Shown here: piece by piece, positions 25,010-34,800 of the stretch
How the letters are laid out: each line of letters begins with the position of its first letter
How positions within the stretch are numbered: the stretch's first letter is position 1
Assembly: GCF_001276715.1 (NCBI RefSeq)
Contig: NZ_LIUQ01000058.1
Location: 1-41,126 of the forward strand
Source of the DNA: Planktothricoides sp. SR001
GTDB lineage: Bacteria > Cyanobacteriota > Cyanobacteriia > Cyanobacteriales > Laspinemataceae
Direction of reading: 5' to 3'
Length of the DNA: 41,126 nt
The notes under the pieces: model-generated
Databases searched by the model: none
The model's input: the letters and a program-made list of their open reading frames with translations, nothing else
What the model was told of the DNA's origin: nothing
Translations under genes and position numbers: made by a program

Positions 25010-27724
25010 TTGATTAAAGTGAACTGGAATTGCGTGAGTGTTCCCCTTAATTTGTCAGAAAATCTCAAAAATCTATTTCCCTTTGAATTAGATGATTTCC
25101 AAAAACAGGCGATCGCCGCTTTGAATGCCGGTCAATCCGTCGTGGTCTGTGCGCCTACAGGTTCAGGGAAAACCCTAATTGGTGAATATGTGATTCACCG
25201 AGCCTTATCCAGAGGGGGGCGAGTCTTTTATACCACCCCCCTCAAAGCCCTTTCTAACCAAAAACTGCGGGATTTTCGCCACCAATTTGGCGTAGAGAAA
25301 GTAGGACTTTTAACCGGCGATTTATCCCTGAATCGCGATGCCCAGATTCTGGTGATGACCACCGAAATCTTTCGGAATATGCTCTATGGCACGGAAATTG
25401 GTGCGGTGGGCACTTCCCTCGACGGGGTGGAAGCGGTGGTGCTCGATGAGTGCCACTATATGAACGATCGCCAACGCGGGACCGTGTGGGAAGAATCCGT
25501 GATCTATTGTCCGCCGGAAATCCAACTGGTAGCACTTTCGGCGACAGTGGCTAATAGTCAGCAGCTTACGGATTGGATTTGCCAAGTCCACGGGCCGACA
25601 CAACTGATTTACTCCGATTTTCGCCCGGTTCCCCTGCAATTTCATTTTTGTACCACTAAAGGTCTGGTGCCTCTCCTCGACGGCAAACGAGAAAAAATCA
25701 ACCCCAAGCTAAAACCCAGAGGCAGAAGCGGTAGCATCCGCCGCCAAGAACCCTCCTTACCGTTTGTCCTGTCCCAACTTTGGGAACGAGATATGCTCCC
25801 GGCGATTTATTTTATCTTTAGCCGCCGGGGGTGCGATCGCGCCGTGGAAGCGATCGGCGATCTGACCTTAGTCAACCCACAAGAAGCCAGGGAGTTAAAA
25901 CAACGAGTAGAAGAGTTTTTAAGCCGCAATCCTGAAAGTAACCGAACCCATCAGTTAAGGCCGCTGTTACGCGGGGTGGCGTCTCATCACGCCGGTCTAT
26001 TACCCACCTGGAAGAGCTTAGTAGAAGAACTGTTTCAAGCGGGATTAATTAAAGTCGTCTTTGCCACCGAAACCCTGGCTGCCGGAATTAATATGCCCGC
26101 CCGCACCACCTTAATTTCCAGCCTATCCAAGCGGACTGACGAAGGACATCGACTGCTGACGGCTTCAGAATTCCTGCAAATGTCCGGTCGGGCTGGTCGC
26201 CGAGGCATGGATGCCCAAGGCTATGTGGTGACATTGCAAACCCGATTTGAAGGGGCGAAAGAAGCGGCCATTTTAGCCACTAAAGGCGCGGATCCCTTGG
26301 TCAGTCAGTTTACCCCGACATATGGCATGGTACTGAATTTGCTGCAAACTCATCCCCTGGAAGTCGCCAAAGAATTAGTCGAATCCAGCTTTGGTCAGTA
26401 TTTAGCTTCTCAGCGGGCAAAACCAGAACTCGCAGACATTGAAGCCCTGAAAACCCAACTAAAATTGCTCAAATCCCAAGTGGGGGAAATCGATGAAGCG
26501 CTTTACAAAGGGTATCAAAAATTGCGTGAACGCTTGAAAGTTGAGCAAAGATTGCTGAAAATTCTAGAAGAACAAGCGGATGAAACTCAAAGAGCGATCG
26601 CTGCTTTAGCCCTACAAAGCGCAAAACCCGGAAACCTTCTCAGCCTCAAAGGGCGTCACGTCAACACCAAGCATCCCATCCTCTCCTTATGGATTTCAGA
26701 AATACCTGGTGCCGGAAAATCACCCAATCTGATTTGCCTGAGTCAAGATAACCGCTGGTATGTGGTGACCAGTGCTGACGTGGTAGCGGTGCATGAAGAA
26801 AAAATTCCGTTTAATCCACAATGGGACTTATTCATTCCCAGCGCCATGATGCTCAAACCCGGAGAATCACGAAAAGGAGATGAACAGACTGCCTCCATTG
26901 CGGCACAAATTGTGGCGCAGACGAAACCCGTCATCGCCCCAGAAGTCTATGCCCAACAGCAACTAATCGCCGCATTAGAAGCCCAGTTATCCACTCATCC
27001 TCTAAATCAATTCGGTCTTCCGAGTACCTTACTCAAACGCCAAAACCGAGTCCAAGAGTTAGAAAAGGAAATCCGGCGTCAAGAACAAGAACTCCAAAAA
27101 GACCTGGGTTGTAACTGGCAAGAATTTCTGAAACTAATTGATATCTTGGTGGAAATGGAATGCTTGCTGCCAACTTACCGAGAAGAGGATGACGGCGAGG
27201 ATAATTTTGCTTATGAAGTCACTCTCGTGGGAGAAAGTGCGGCGGCCATTCGTGGTGACAATGAACTGTGGTTAGGATTAGCCTTAAACTCTGGCTTTTT
27301 AGATGACCTTGACCCCCATCATTTAGCGGCAGCTTGTGCCGCTTTAGTCACGGAAGTTTCTCGTCCAGATACTTGGACAAAATATCAGCTTTCCCCAGAA
27401 GTGGAAAGAGTCTTAGGTCTGCTGCAACAAAACTGCCGACGCAACCTGTTTAAAGTCCAGCGACAGCATGGGGTGGCAGTCCCGGTGTGGCTAGAACGGG
27501 ACTTAGTAGCCTTGGTGGAACAGTGGGCGTTAGGGGTGCAATGGTCTGAGCTTTATGCCCATACCAGTTTGGACGAAGGAGATATTGTCCGCATTTTACG
27601 GCGCACTTTAGATTTCTTATCCCAAATTCCTCATGTACCCCATCTTTCTGAGAGTTTGCGAGATAATGCTCGCCGTGCAATGGTCTTGATTGACCGTTTC
27701 CCGGTGAATGAGATGATTAATTGA
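25010..27724 (+). CDS. Ski2/Dob1-like DEAD/DEAH-box RNA helicase
   Basis: 904 residues. It unwinds RNA using ATP, and the family acts in RNA turnover. Motifs in order: Q-like region PFELDDFQKQAIAAL, Walker A APTGSGKT (48-55), TTPLKALSNQKL, DECHYMND (motif II), LSATVAN (III), FATETLAAGINMPART and QMSGRAGRRGMD (VI). A coiled-coil stretch (about 470-530) follows. A DSHCT-like C-terminal domain ends the protein (LDPHHLAAACAALVTEV to VRILRRTLDFLSQI). No ATG is near the start; TTG 25010, GTG 25019 and GTG 25034 are all possible, and the conserved part begins only at NLFPFELDDFQ. Full length for the family. It stands alone. Confidence 0.93.
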   Translation: MIKVNWNCVSVPLNLSENLKNLFPFELDDFQKQAIAALNAGQSVVVCAPTGSGKTLIGEYVIHRALSRGGRVFYTTPLKALSNQKLRDFRHQFGVEKVGLLTGDLSLNRDAQILVMTTEIFRNMLYGTEIGAVGTSLDGVEAVVLDECHYMNDRQRGTVWEESVIYCPPEIQLVALSATVANSQQLTDWICQVHGPTQLIYSDFRPVPLQFHFCTTKGLVPLLDGKREKINPKLKPRGRSGSIRRQEPSLPFVLSQLWERDMLPAIYFIFSRRGCDRAVEAIGDLTLVNPQEARELKQRVEEFLSRNPESNRTHQLRPLLRGVASHHAGLLPTWKSLVEELFQAGLIKVVFATETLAAGINMPARTTLISSLSKRTDEGHRLLTASEFLQMSGRAGRRGMDAQGYVVTLQTRFEGAKEAAILATKGADPLVSQFTPTYGMVLNLLQTHPLEVAKELVESSFGQYLASQRAKPELADIEALKTQLKLLKSQVGEIDEALYKGYQKLRERLKVEQRLLKILEEQADETQRAIAALALQSAKPGNLLSLKGRHVNTKHPILSLWISEIPGAGKSPNLICLSQDNRWYVVTSADVVAVHEEKIPFNPQWDLFIPSAMMLKPGESRKGDEQTASIAAQIVAQTKPVIAPEVYAQQQLIAALEAQLSTHPLNQFGLPSTLLKRQNRVQELEKEIRRQEQELQKDLGCNWQEFLKLIDILVEMECLLPTYREEDDGEDNFAYEVTLVGESAAAIRGDNELWLGLALNSGFLDDLDPHHLAAACAALVTEVSRPDTWTKYQLSPEVERVLGLLQQNCRRNLFKVQRQHGVAVPVWLERDLVALVEQWALGVQWSELYAHTSLDEGDIVRILRRTLDFLSQIPHVPHLSESLRDNARRAMVLIDRFPVNEMIN

Positions 27725-27861
27725 TGATTAATTAAAGTGCGAATGACTTAAACGGTTCAGAATTCAGGGCGGCGTTGCATTCGCGGATCTATCTTCACTC
27801 TTAAGCGAAAAATTATCGCCGCGAGTGCTTCCCCCCTACCAAGTTATTAAATAATTAAATA

Positions 27862-27930
27862 ATTCAATAAATAATTCAATAAATCATTCAATAAATCATT
27901 CAATAAATGATTCAATAAATCATTCAATTA
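27862..27930 (+). repeat. 12-bp tandem repeat ATTCAATAAATC
   Basis: Five full 12-base units (27862-27921) plus a 9-base partial copy (27922-27930). Units differ only in the last base (A, C, C, G, C). It sits exactly at the broken end of the transposase relic that follows. Confidence 0.9.
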
Positions 27931-28838
27931 ACGATTGGACGGATATGAGGTTGTGTTAAACTGACAATTCGATGTTCTATACTGTTCTCCTCATTCGACC
28001 ACATCCACTCCTGCTGACGGGTAATTTCACTGGCTACCAATAAATTCCTTGCCTTCTGCTCAACTCATATTCGCTCGCTCCTGAATCAATTAATTTATCT
28101 ATTTGTCTCAAGTTTCGTTTAACATATTGTAGTTGTTGCTTAACTGCGTTTCTCCTTTCTTTTTGAGATGGCTTTTTCTTTTTGGCAAATTTCAAATAGT
28201 CTTTTCGGGCTTTTTGTCGGTAGGTTCTTGGTTTTTTCTTGAGTCTAACTCTCAATAATTTATATAAGATGTCTAGGGTCAGTTCGGTCGTTTTCCTAGC
28301 TTGATTTAATAGCTCTACATCCGTGGGGTATTTGACATCCGCCAGTGCTACCGTCGCCTCAATTAATAGCTGATCTCTATTTTTTACTTCGCTTTCTTCT
28401 GACTTTTTTGGGCAAGTTTCCACCGGCTTAAATCCTCGACCTCTTTGCACAATTTTTCGATTGATTTTTTGCAGCAGCAGGCCACTTATTATTTGCCGAA
28501 AATAAACCATCATTGAGGGGTCGAATGGGGCTTCCTGGCTATACCCTTTTTCGCCGATAAAATACTGTAAGTAAGGGAAATCGCTTGATTTGTTGCACTG
28601 TTTCTCGGTTACATATGCCCAATTTTTATTTGATGATTAAGGCTCATAGTGCCATGGGAAAAGGTTTCGCTGGTGTTCCCATTTCATCGGAGAAATTTTG
28701 GGAATATTCTGCCTCAAATTCTGACCAAGGAATCAGGTTTGCCAGAATTAACCAACGATTTTCTTGAGATAATTAGCCTTCAAAGGTCAGTTCTAAGGCT
28801 TCTTCTGGTTCGGAGGATTTTGGTAGTTTTCGATACAT
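27924..28838 (-). pseudogene. IS5/IS1182-type transposase relic with stops and frameshifts
   Basis: Reading the minus strand from ATG 28838 gives MYRKLPKSSEPEEALELTFEG, a TAA, then LSQENRWLILANLIPWSEF and EAEYSQNFSDEMGTPAKPFPMAL. A TGA follows, then ALIIK, TAA, KLGICNRETVQQIKR, and a frameshift near 28590. The longest intact piece (28034-28513) has NRDQLLIEATVALADVKYPTD, the first catalytic-region block, and KPRTYRQKARKDYL. A further shift near 28040 leads to NLLVASEITRQQEW... and QPHIRPIVN, where homology stops. About half of the enzyme, with its last catalytic residue, is missing. The parts fit the DDE transposases annotated as IS5/IS1182. The 12-bp tandem abuts the lost end. Confidence 0.8.
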
Positions 28839-29256
28839 TTTTCCCAAGGAGATGCACGATAATTGCCCATTTTACCTCTTTTTCCTGTCTTTTTTCGGGG
28901 CTTTAGACTTCTCTGAGGCTTGTCTAGTCAGCTTTTCGCTTCTTTTCAGCAAGCCCTAGTTAGGAAAAATTAAGTCTCTGTAGGCATTGGCTTTGTCTGA
29001 GATGCTCCCTTTTAAATTGGTATTAAAAGTAGAGATTTCTTACGTTCAAAATTATGCCACTAAAGTATGGGATTGATCTGAAAATGTAATTGGTCGTAAA
29101 CCATACATTTAATATTGATAGGACTTACGCACTCACTCTATATATGGGGCAATTACCAACGGTAAAGCCCCTAGAAAACTATAAATATCAATACCGTGCG
29201 TAAGTCCTAATTGATGGGTAACTCCGATAAAACAGCGGTGCTGCTGGCAGCAACCC
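28839..29256. other. Spacer with a MITE-like repeat
   Basis: No gene supported. The only clear structure is the AGGACTTACGCAC inverted repeat at 29119-29209; the rest is AT-rich. Part of it may be flanking sequence of the dead transposase. Confidence 0.5.
29119..29209. repeat. 91-bp MITE-like element with TAGGACTTACGCAC ends
   Basis: TAGGACTTACGCAC (29119-29132) is the exact reverse complement of 29196-29209. Ends of this type are common on small mobile repeats in cyanobacteria (recalled, not searched). A related half-site, TAGGACTTACGTT, is found at about 35094. Confidence 0.75.
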
Positions 29257-30375
29257 TTATCGACTCTTCACAAATGCTTCATTGCAGACACAACCTAACG
29301 GCGCAACCTTGGGAAATTCAAGCCGTTTCTGGTTGGATACATCTCCATTGCCACGATGACCAGAAATCGGACCTAAATTATTAGGGGTTGCTTGGCCTGC
29401 GGTCATGCCCTTCGTATTTTGCGGATAATTCCACAAATTCAAATCAAATCGATAAGCACCATGCCATCCTCGGGTAAAGTTCATCGTGATCACATTGCTT
29501 TTATCCATGACACCCACAACCGGGTCATAGTACCAAAAGCTTAAGATTTGATTGGCTGTACCTCCCGCCACAGTGCCATAGTTGTACTGAATATCTACAC
29601 CTTCAGCCGGTCCCTGATATGTAAAACAACCCTTGCCAAACTCTGTACCATCTGCATTCAGGACACGAAACACATAAGCAGTTTCATTGACTGGCGGCGG
29701 CGGTGGCGGCGGCGGTGGTGGCGGTGGTGGTGGCGGCGGTGGCGGCGGTGGTGGCGGCGGTGGTGGCGGTGGCGGCGTTGGCGTTGGAGAAACATTCACC
29801 GGCACTAATTCCCATTGTTGATTGCTGGGATTTTCTGACAATTTGGCTGTGGTGACAGGGCTATAGTCCTCACTGCCAAAAAGTTCTAAAACCCGAGCAT
29901 CAACTTTACTCTTAATGAACAGGCCTTCCACCGACCACTTTTGATTCAGGTTGCTGCTATCTGGGGGCTTTACCACTGTGGCACGATAGAGCGGTTGAGT
30001 GGGATCAAACCCTAACCACTGGGCATACTGTGCCTGCATGAACATAAGCCCTTCGAGATCATGTAATCGGCTTAAAATCTGCTGGCGTTCTGTCTCTGTC
30101 TTGGGGTTTTGCAACTTAAAGTGCAAACATTTGATCACGGCGGGCAAAATGTCTTCTTGCCCGATTTCCAGCACCCAACCATTGACTTTACTTTTGATGT
30201 ACCCTTCTGGGGTAATCGTCCATTGTTGATGGTCTTTCCGAGCATCTTGGTGGGTCGCTATCACCCATAAAGGCTGAGAGATATCTCGAAAGTGAGTGCC
30301 ATATACATTGTCTAGATCAATTTGGAGAACTAATCCATCGATCTTACGCTTAATCAGATAGTATTGCTCGGTCAT
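29257..30375 (-). CDS. Ricin-B-like (QxW) protein with a polyproline linker
   Basis: 372 residues in three parts. Residues 1-195 carry repeats typical of a beta-trefoil lectin fold: YYLIKRKIDGLVLQIDLDN, HQQWTITPEGYIKSKVNGWVLEIG, NQKWSVEGLFIKSKVDARVLELFG and NQQWELVPV, with QxW motifs at each turn. A linker of almost 30 prolines follows, encoded by GGC/GGT-complement codons (29696-29780). A C-terminal domain of about 145 residues (AYVFRVLNADGTEFGKGCFTYQG...) has no family I know. No signal peptide is seen. A damaged paralogue lies directly upstream in the same direction. Sugar binding is inferred only from the fold. The polyproline tract is prone to length change. Confidence 0.7.
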   Translation of the reverse strand: MTEQYYLIKRKIDGLVLQIDLDNVYGTHFRDISQPLWVIATHQDARKDHQQWTITPEGYIKSKVNGWVLEIGQEDILPAVIKCLHFKLQNPKTETERQQILSRLHDLEGLMFMQAQYAQWLGFDPTQPLYRATVVKPPDSSNLNQKWSVEGLFIKSKVDARVLELFGSEDYSPVTTAKLSENPSNQQWELVPVNVSPTPTPPPPPPPPPPPPPPPPPPPPPPPPPPPPVNETAYVFRVLNADGTEFGKGCFTYQGPAEGVDIQYNYGTVAGGTANQILSFWYYDPVVGVMDKSNVITMNFTRGWHGAYRFDLNLWNYPQNTKGMTAGQATPNNLGPISGHRGNGDVSNQKRLEFPKVAPLGCVCNEAFVKSR

Positions 30376-30524
30376 ATTTGTTCACCGAATATCCTATGTT
30401 TGAAGATAATTAGCCAAGGATTATTTTCCTTGTTATTCTCCAAGTCTGAACCTAGCATATTTTGGGATTTTGTTCCGAAAAATTATTGTTTCTTAATATA
30501 TATAGCAGTCTTAAATCATTCCTG

Positions 30525-30552
30525 TAGGGGCAATTGATGAATTGCGCCCCTA
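30525..30552. repeat. TAGGGGCAATT hairpin, GTAGGGG family
   Basis: TAGGGGCAATT (30525-30535) pairs with AATTGCGCCCCTA (30540-30552) with a 2-base bulge. It lies between the two lectin-like genes and is a third member of the dispersed GTAGGGG hairpins. Confidence 0.55.
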
Positions 30553-30652
30553 TTGTCCAGTCCGATAGCAGACTCCCGCCACAAATTCTAAAAGAAACCG
30601 GGTAACTTCGGGGAAACCCGGTTTCTCTTTCCGGCACCGGATAACCATCACA
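30553..30652 (-). pseudogene. Fragment of a DUF2126 gene, broken by a hairpin repeat
   Basis: On the minus strand this reads CDGYPVP, then an inserted hairpin, then LEFVAGVCYRTGQ and a stop. The intact gene at 31816-34977 has CNGYPVPLQSTGVQGEFVGG then VRYRARQ at 32110-32193, so the two match closely at DNA level except for the insert. The hairpin has arms AGAAACCGGG (30593-30602) and CCCGGTTTCT (30617-30626). The fragment is joined to the 3' part of the broken lectin paralogue. Confidence 0.75.
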
Positions 30653-31494
30653 AAAGCTCATCGTAATGACATTGCTTTGATCCATGACAACCACCACAGG
30701 CTTACATAGTACCAGAAGTTAAAGATTTGATTGGCTGTATATCTGGCGACAGTGCCATAGTTGTAATGAATATCCAGACCTTCAGCCAGTACCAGATAGA
30801 TAAAACAAGCTTGGCCAAATTCTGTACCAGATACATTCCAGACACGAAACACATGGGCAGTTTCATTGACTGACTGCGGGGCTGACTGCGGTTGGGAAGG
30901 CGGTGGGGAAATATTCACCGGCACTAATTCCCATTCTTGATTGCAGGGATTTTCTGAGAGTTTTGCTGTGGTGACCGGGCTATAGTCCTCACTGCCAAAA
31001 AGTTCTAAAACGCGCTCGTCAACTTTACTCTTAATGAACGGGCCTTCAACGGACCACTTTTGATTCAGGTTGCTGCTATCTGGTGGCTTCACCACTGTGG
31101 CACGATAGAGCGGTTGAGTGGGATCAAACCCTAACCACTGGGCATACTGTGCCTGCATGGTAACCAACCATTCGAGATCCCTTAATCGACTTAAAATCTG
31201 CTGCCGTTCTTCCTCTGTCTTGGGGTTTTGTAACTTAACCTTCAACGCTTTGATGATTGCGGGCAAAATGTCTTCTTGCCCGATGTCCAGTACCCAACCA
31301 TTGACTTTAATTTTGATGTAGCCTTCTGGGGTAATCGTCCATTGTTGATGGTCTTTCTGAGCATCTTGTTGGGTCGCTATCACCCATAAAGGCTGAGAGA
31401 TATCTCGAAAGTTAGTGCCATATACATTGTCTAGATCAATTTGGAGAACTAATCCATCGATCTTGCGTTTAATCAGATAGTATTGCTCGGCCAT
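30653..31494 (-). pseudogene. Second ricin-B-like gene, frameshifted and chimeric at its end
   Basis: The first about 195 residues are nearly identical to the gene at 29257 (MAEQYYLIKRKIDGLVLQID, HQQWTI, NQKWSV, NQEWELV). The polyproline linker is replaced by a short PPPSQPQSAPQS. The C-terminal domain matches up to ANQIFNFWYY. Then one lost base near 30700 moves the frame, giving a false end SLWWLSWIKAMSLR at 30658; the true homology goes on in another frame as VVVMDQSNVITMSF to about 30653. Beyond that it meets a DUF2126 fragment. A shortened protein of 278 residues could still be made. Confidence 0.75.
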
Positions 31495-31815
31495 AGTTTT
31501 TTACCGAATATCCTAGGTTTGAGGATAGTTAGCCAAGGATGATTTTCCTTGTTAGTCTCCAAGCCTGAACCTAGCATATTTTATGATTTTATTCCCAAAA
31601 ATTATTGTTTCTTAATATAGAGACTCTCCGTTTCGTTCAGAAGTGCTAGGGGCGGCATCCCTGCCTTTGTAGGGGCGAAGTATGATCCGTAGATAATTTT
31701 TTAGTTTTAGTAGAGATTTATCCGCGAATTCATCACCCCTACGGCGATATTTACAGGCATCATTTACAGGCATCGGAATGCTGCCAGTGTTAGGACAGGT
31801 GGGCTGAAGTCTTGG
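31495..31815. other. Spacer between the lectin-like and transglutaminase genes
   Basis: No gene. It holds an imperfect GTAGGGGCGAA...CACCCCTAC repeat (about 31670-31733), a direct repeat ATTTACAGGCATC near 31750-31775, and a nested hairpin (GTCTTGGCTAAGAC) near 31811 that could end the transglutaminase transcript. Confidence 0.5.
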
Positions 31816-34800
31816 CTAAGACAAAAGCCCTAAACCAACTCGACGCAAATCTAAATTACAAGGAAATTCTGGACTGATTTGCACTGGGGGGACTTTGATG
31901 TGATTTGGCGTATGACCATGAGGGACAAACCGACTGGTTAAACGTCCTTGGGCTTCCCGATCATTGATCGGAAAATTTGTCCAGAGTGTGCCATTGGGAT
32001 CGTGACAATAAAGCATACAACCACCAATAGAACGTTCTACCCAAGTATCCACAATGTCAAAAACTAAGGGCCAATGAGGTGCGATCGCGGGATGTAAACT
32101 CGAACCAAGTTGTCGAGCCCGATATCGGACTCCGCCCACAAATTCTCCCTGCACTCCTGTGGACTGTAATGGCACTGGATAACCATTACAAATGACAAGA
32201 TGCCGTCCTTGTGTTGCCCCAGTTAATAATACTTGAATTCGTTCCATTGACGAATCCACATATCGCGCTGTTCGGCCATTATTTACCTCTTCTCCTAACA
32301 CCGGCCAAAGTTCCAAAGCATGACGCAACTCTAACTGAATCCCGTCTTGATTAATTTCCCCATACCGAGGAAAGCGAAACTCAAAAAATGGTTCATACCA
32401 GGCAAATTCAAATGGATAGCCTGCCTGTTGTAATTGACTAATGACATCTTTAAAATCCTGGGCAATATAATGGGGCAGAAAAAACTTATCATGGAGCATT
32501 GTCCCCCAACGAACCAAACGGTTTTTATAAGGATGCTGCCAAAACTCAGCCACCAATGCCCGAATTAATAAATTCACCGCTAAACTCATCTGGGGATGGG
32601 GCGACATGGTGATACTGCGAAACTCCAATAATCCTAACTGAAGTCGAGGATTTTCTACGGGATATAATTTGTCAATACAAAAGGCGGAACGATGGGTGTT
32701 GCCACTAATATCAATCAGGAAATTCCGCAGGAGGCGATCGACTAACAAAGGTTCAATATTTTCACTTTGTTCTAGCTGGGTAAAAGCAATTTCTAACTCA
32801 TATAAAGTATCGTTACGGGCTTCATCCACTCGCGGCGATTGACTGGTAGGTCCGACAAATTCCCCGGAAAATAAATAAGACAGACTGGGATGATTTTGCC
32901 AGAAACTAATCAAACTTTTCAGCAAATCTGGCCGACGCAATAACGGACTTTCGCTGGGGGTCGCCCCGCCTATGGTAATATGAGAACCACCCCCCGTGCT
33001 CACGGTTCGGCCATCGAAGGTATATTTTTCGGTTCCTAAGCGAGTCAGTCTGGCTTCTTCATAAAGAATGTTGGTAATATTCACCAATTCTGACCAATTT
33101 TGGGCCGGATGAATATTCACTTCAATCACCCCTGGGTCTGGGGTAATTTGAAATCCCTGTAAGCGGCGATCGCACGGGGGAGTATATCCTTCTATTTTCA
33201 CTTTTAACTCAAGTTCTACCGCCGTATTTTCCACACAAGCGATTAAATCCAGATAATTTTCGGCGGCACTAATGGGCGGAATAAAGATATAAACTATCCC
33301 TTGGCGAACTTCTACCCCTAGGGCGACTTTAATACTATTCGGTTTTGCCGAAACTGTCGATTGTTTTTCGGCATATCGCCCTGTGACACGGGCAAAAATA
33401 TCCCCCAAAGGTTGACTTTGTTGCTCAGGTTTCACCAACACTTCCCACTGGATATCTTCTGGATCTGCCCACTGAATTGATTGGAAGGGCAACCGTAATC
33501 CCGCTGGAGACTCTCCGCCGATTAAAGTAAACTTAGGCTCGACTTGCCACGGGCAACTAATCCATTGTTCTTCCCCCTCTTTCTCGCCCCATAATAACGG
33601 TAAAATATAAGCCTGTAACTCACCATTTCCGTCATAAGCTGGGGTAATATTCTGTGAACTCACTCCCAAATATTTAACTAAATGATGAATAAATTTTTCC
33701 GCCTCTTGGATGCCATAGCCATAATCCTGATTATCCGCCGCGCATAACTCAAAATTTCGCCAAATCGGCATTCGATCGCACCGCCAATAACAACCTAATG
33801 CCCAACGGGGTAAGGCTTCTCCCGGATACCATTTACCCATGCCATAATAAAGTAGTCCGCCCGTAGAAAAGCGATCGCGCAATCGTTGGAGCAAAATTCC
33901 TGCCAGACGGCGTTTTTCTTCCCCCAAAGCCCCGACTTGCCATTCCGTTGAATGATAGTCATCAATGGAAATAAATGTGGGTTCTCCTCCCATTGTTAAG
34001 CCCACATTTGCAAAAGTGAGTTGTTGCTCGACGGCCTCTCCTAAATTCGCGATCGCTGACCATTGTTCCTGGGTATAAGGTTTAGTCATTCTCGGCGTTT
34101 CTTTAATCCGAGAAACCGCGATCGAAAAATCCAATTGACTCTCGCAAGGTTCAATCGTACCCGCGATCGGTGCCGCCATTGCCGGAGTAGCAGAACAAGC
34201 CAGAGGAATATGCCCCTCAGCCGCCAACATTCCCGAAGTCGGGTCTAAACCGATCCAACCAGCCCCAGGGAGGTAAACTTCCGCCCAAGCGTGTAAATCC
34301 GCCATATCATTTTCTGGACCTGCTGGACCATCCAAAGGTTTTTGATCTGCCGCCAATTGGATCAAATAACCGGACACAAATCGAGCCGCTAACCCTAAAT
34401 GACGGAAAACTTGCACTAACAACCAGGCGGTATCCCGACAAGACCCGGTTTTTTTCTTTAACGTAGTCTTACAGGATTGAATCCCTTCTTCTAAGCGCAC
34501 GGCATAAGTAATTTCTTCGTGGATTTTCTGGGCAATGGATAAAATAAAATTGGTGGTAAACTGGGGTGATTTATCCAGTTTATTAATCCACTCCATCAAT
34601 AAACGGCTACGTTCTTCGATGGGTAAATAAGCTCGTAATTCTCGGCGTAATTTCTTGGTATAGTTAAACGGATACTCCACGGCGTAATCATCAATCAAAA
34701 AATCAAAAGGATTGAGAGTTTTCAGTTCAAGTATCAAATCTACTTCAATTTTAAAAATATCAGTTTTATTAGGAAAGTTTAACTTAGAAATCAGATTATA

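Noticed and set aside
29548-29808. Plus-strand frame rich in Arg and Trp opposite the polyproline tract
   Set aside because: Its RRWRRW content is only the complement of the proline codons.
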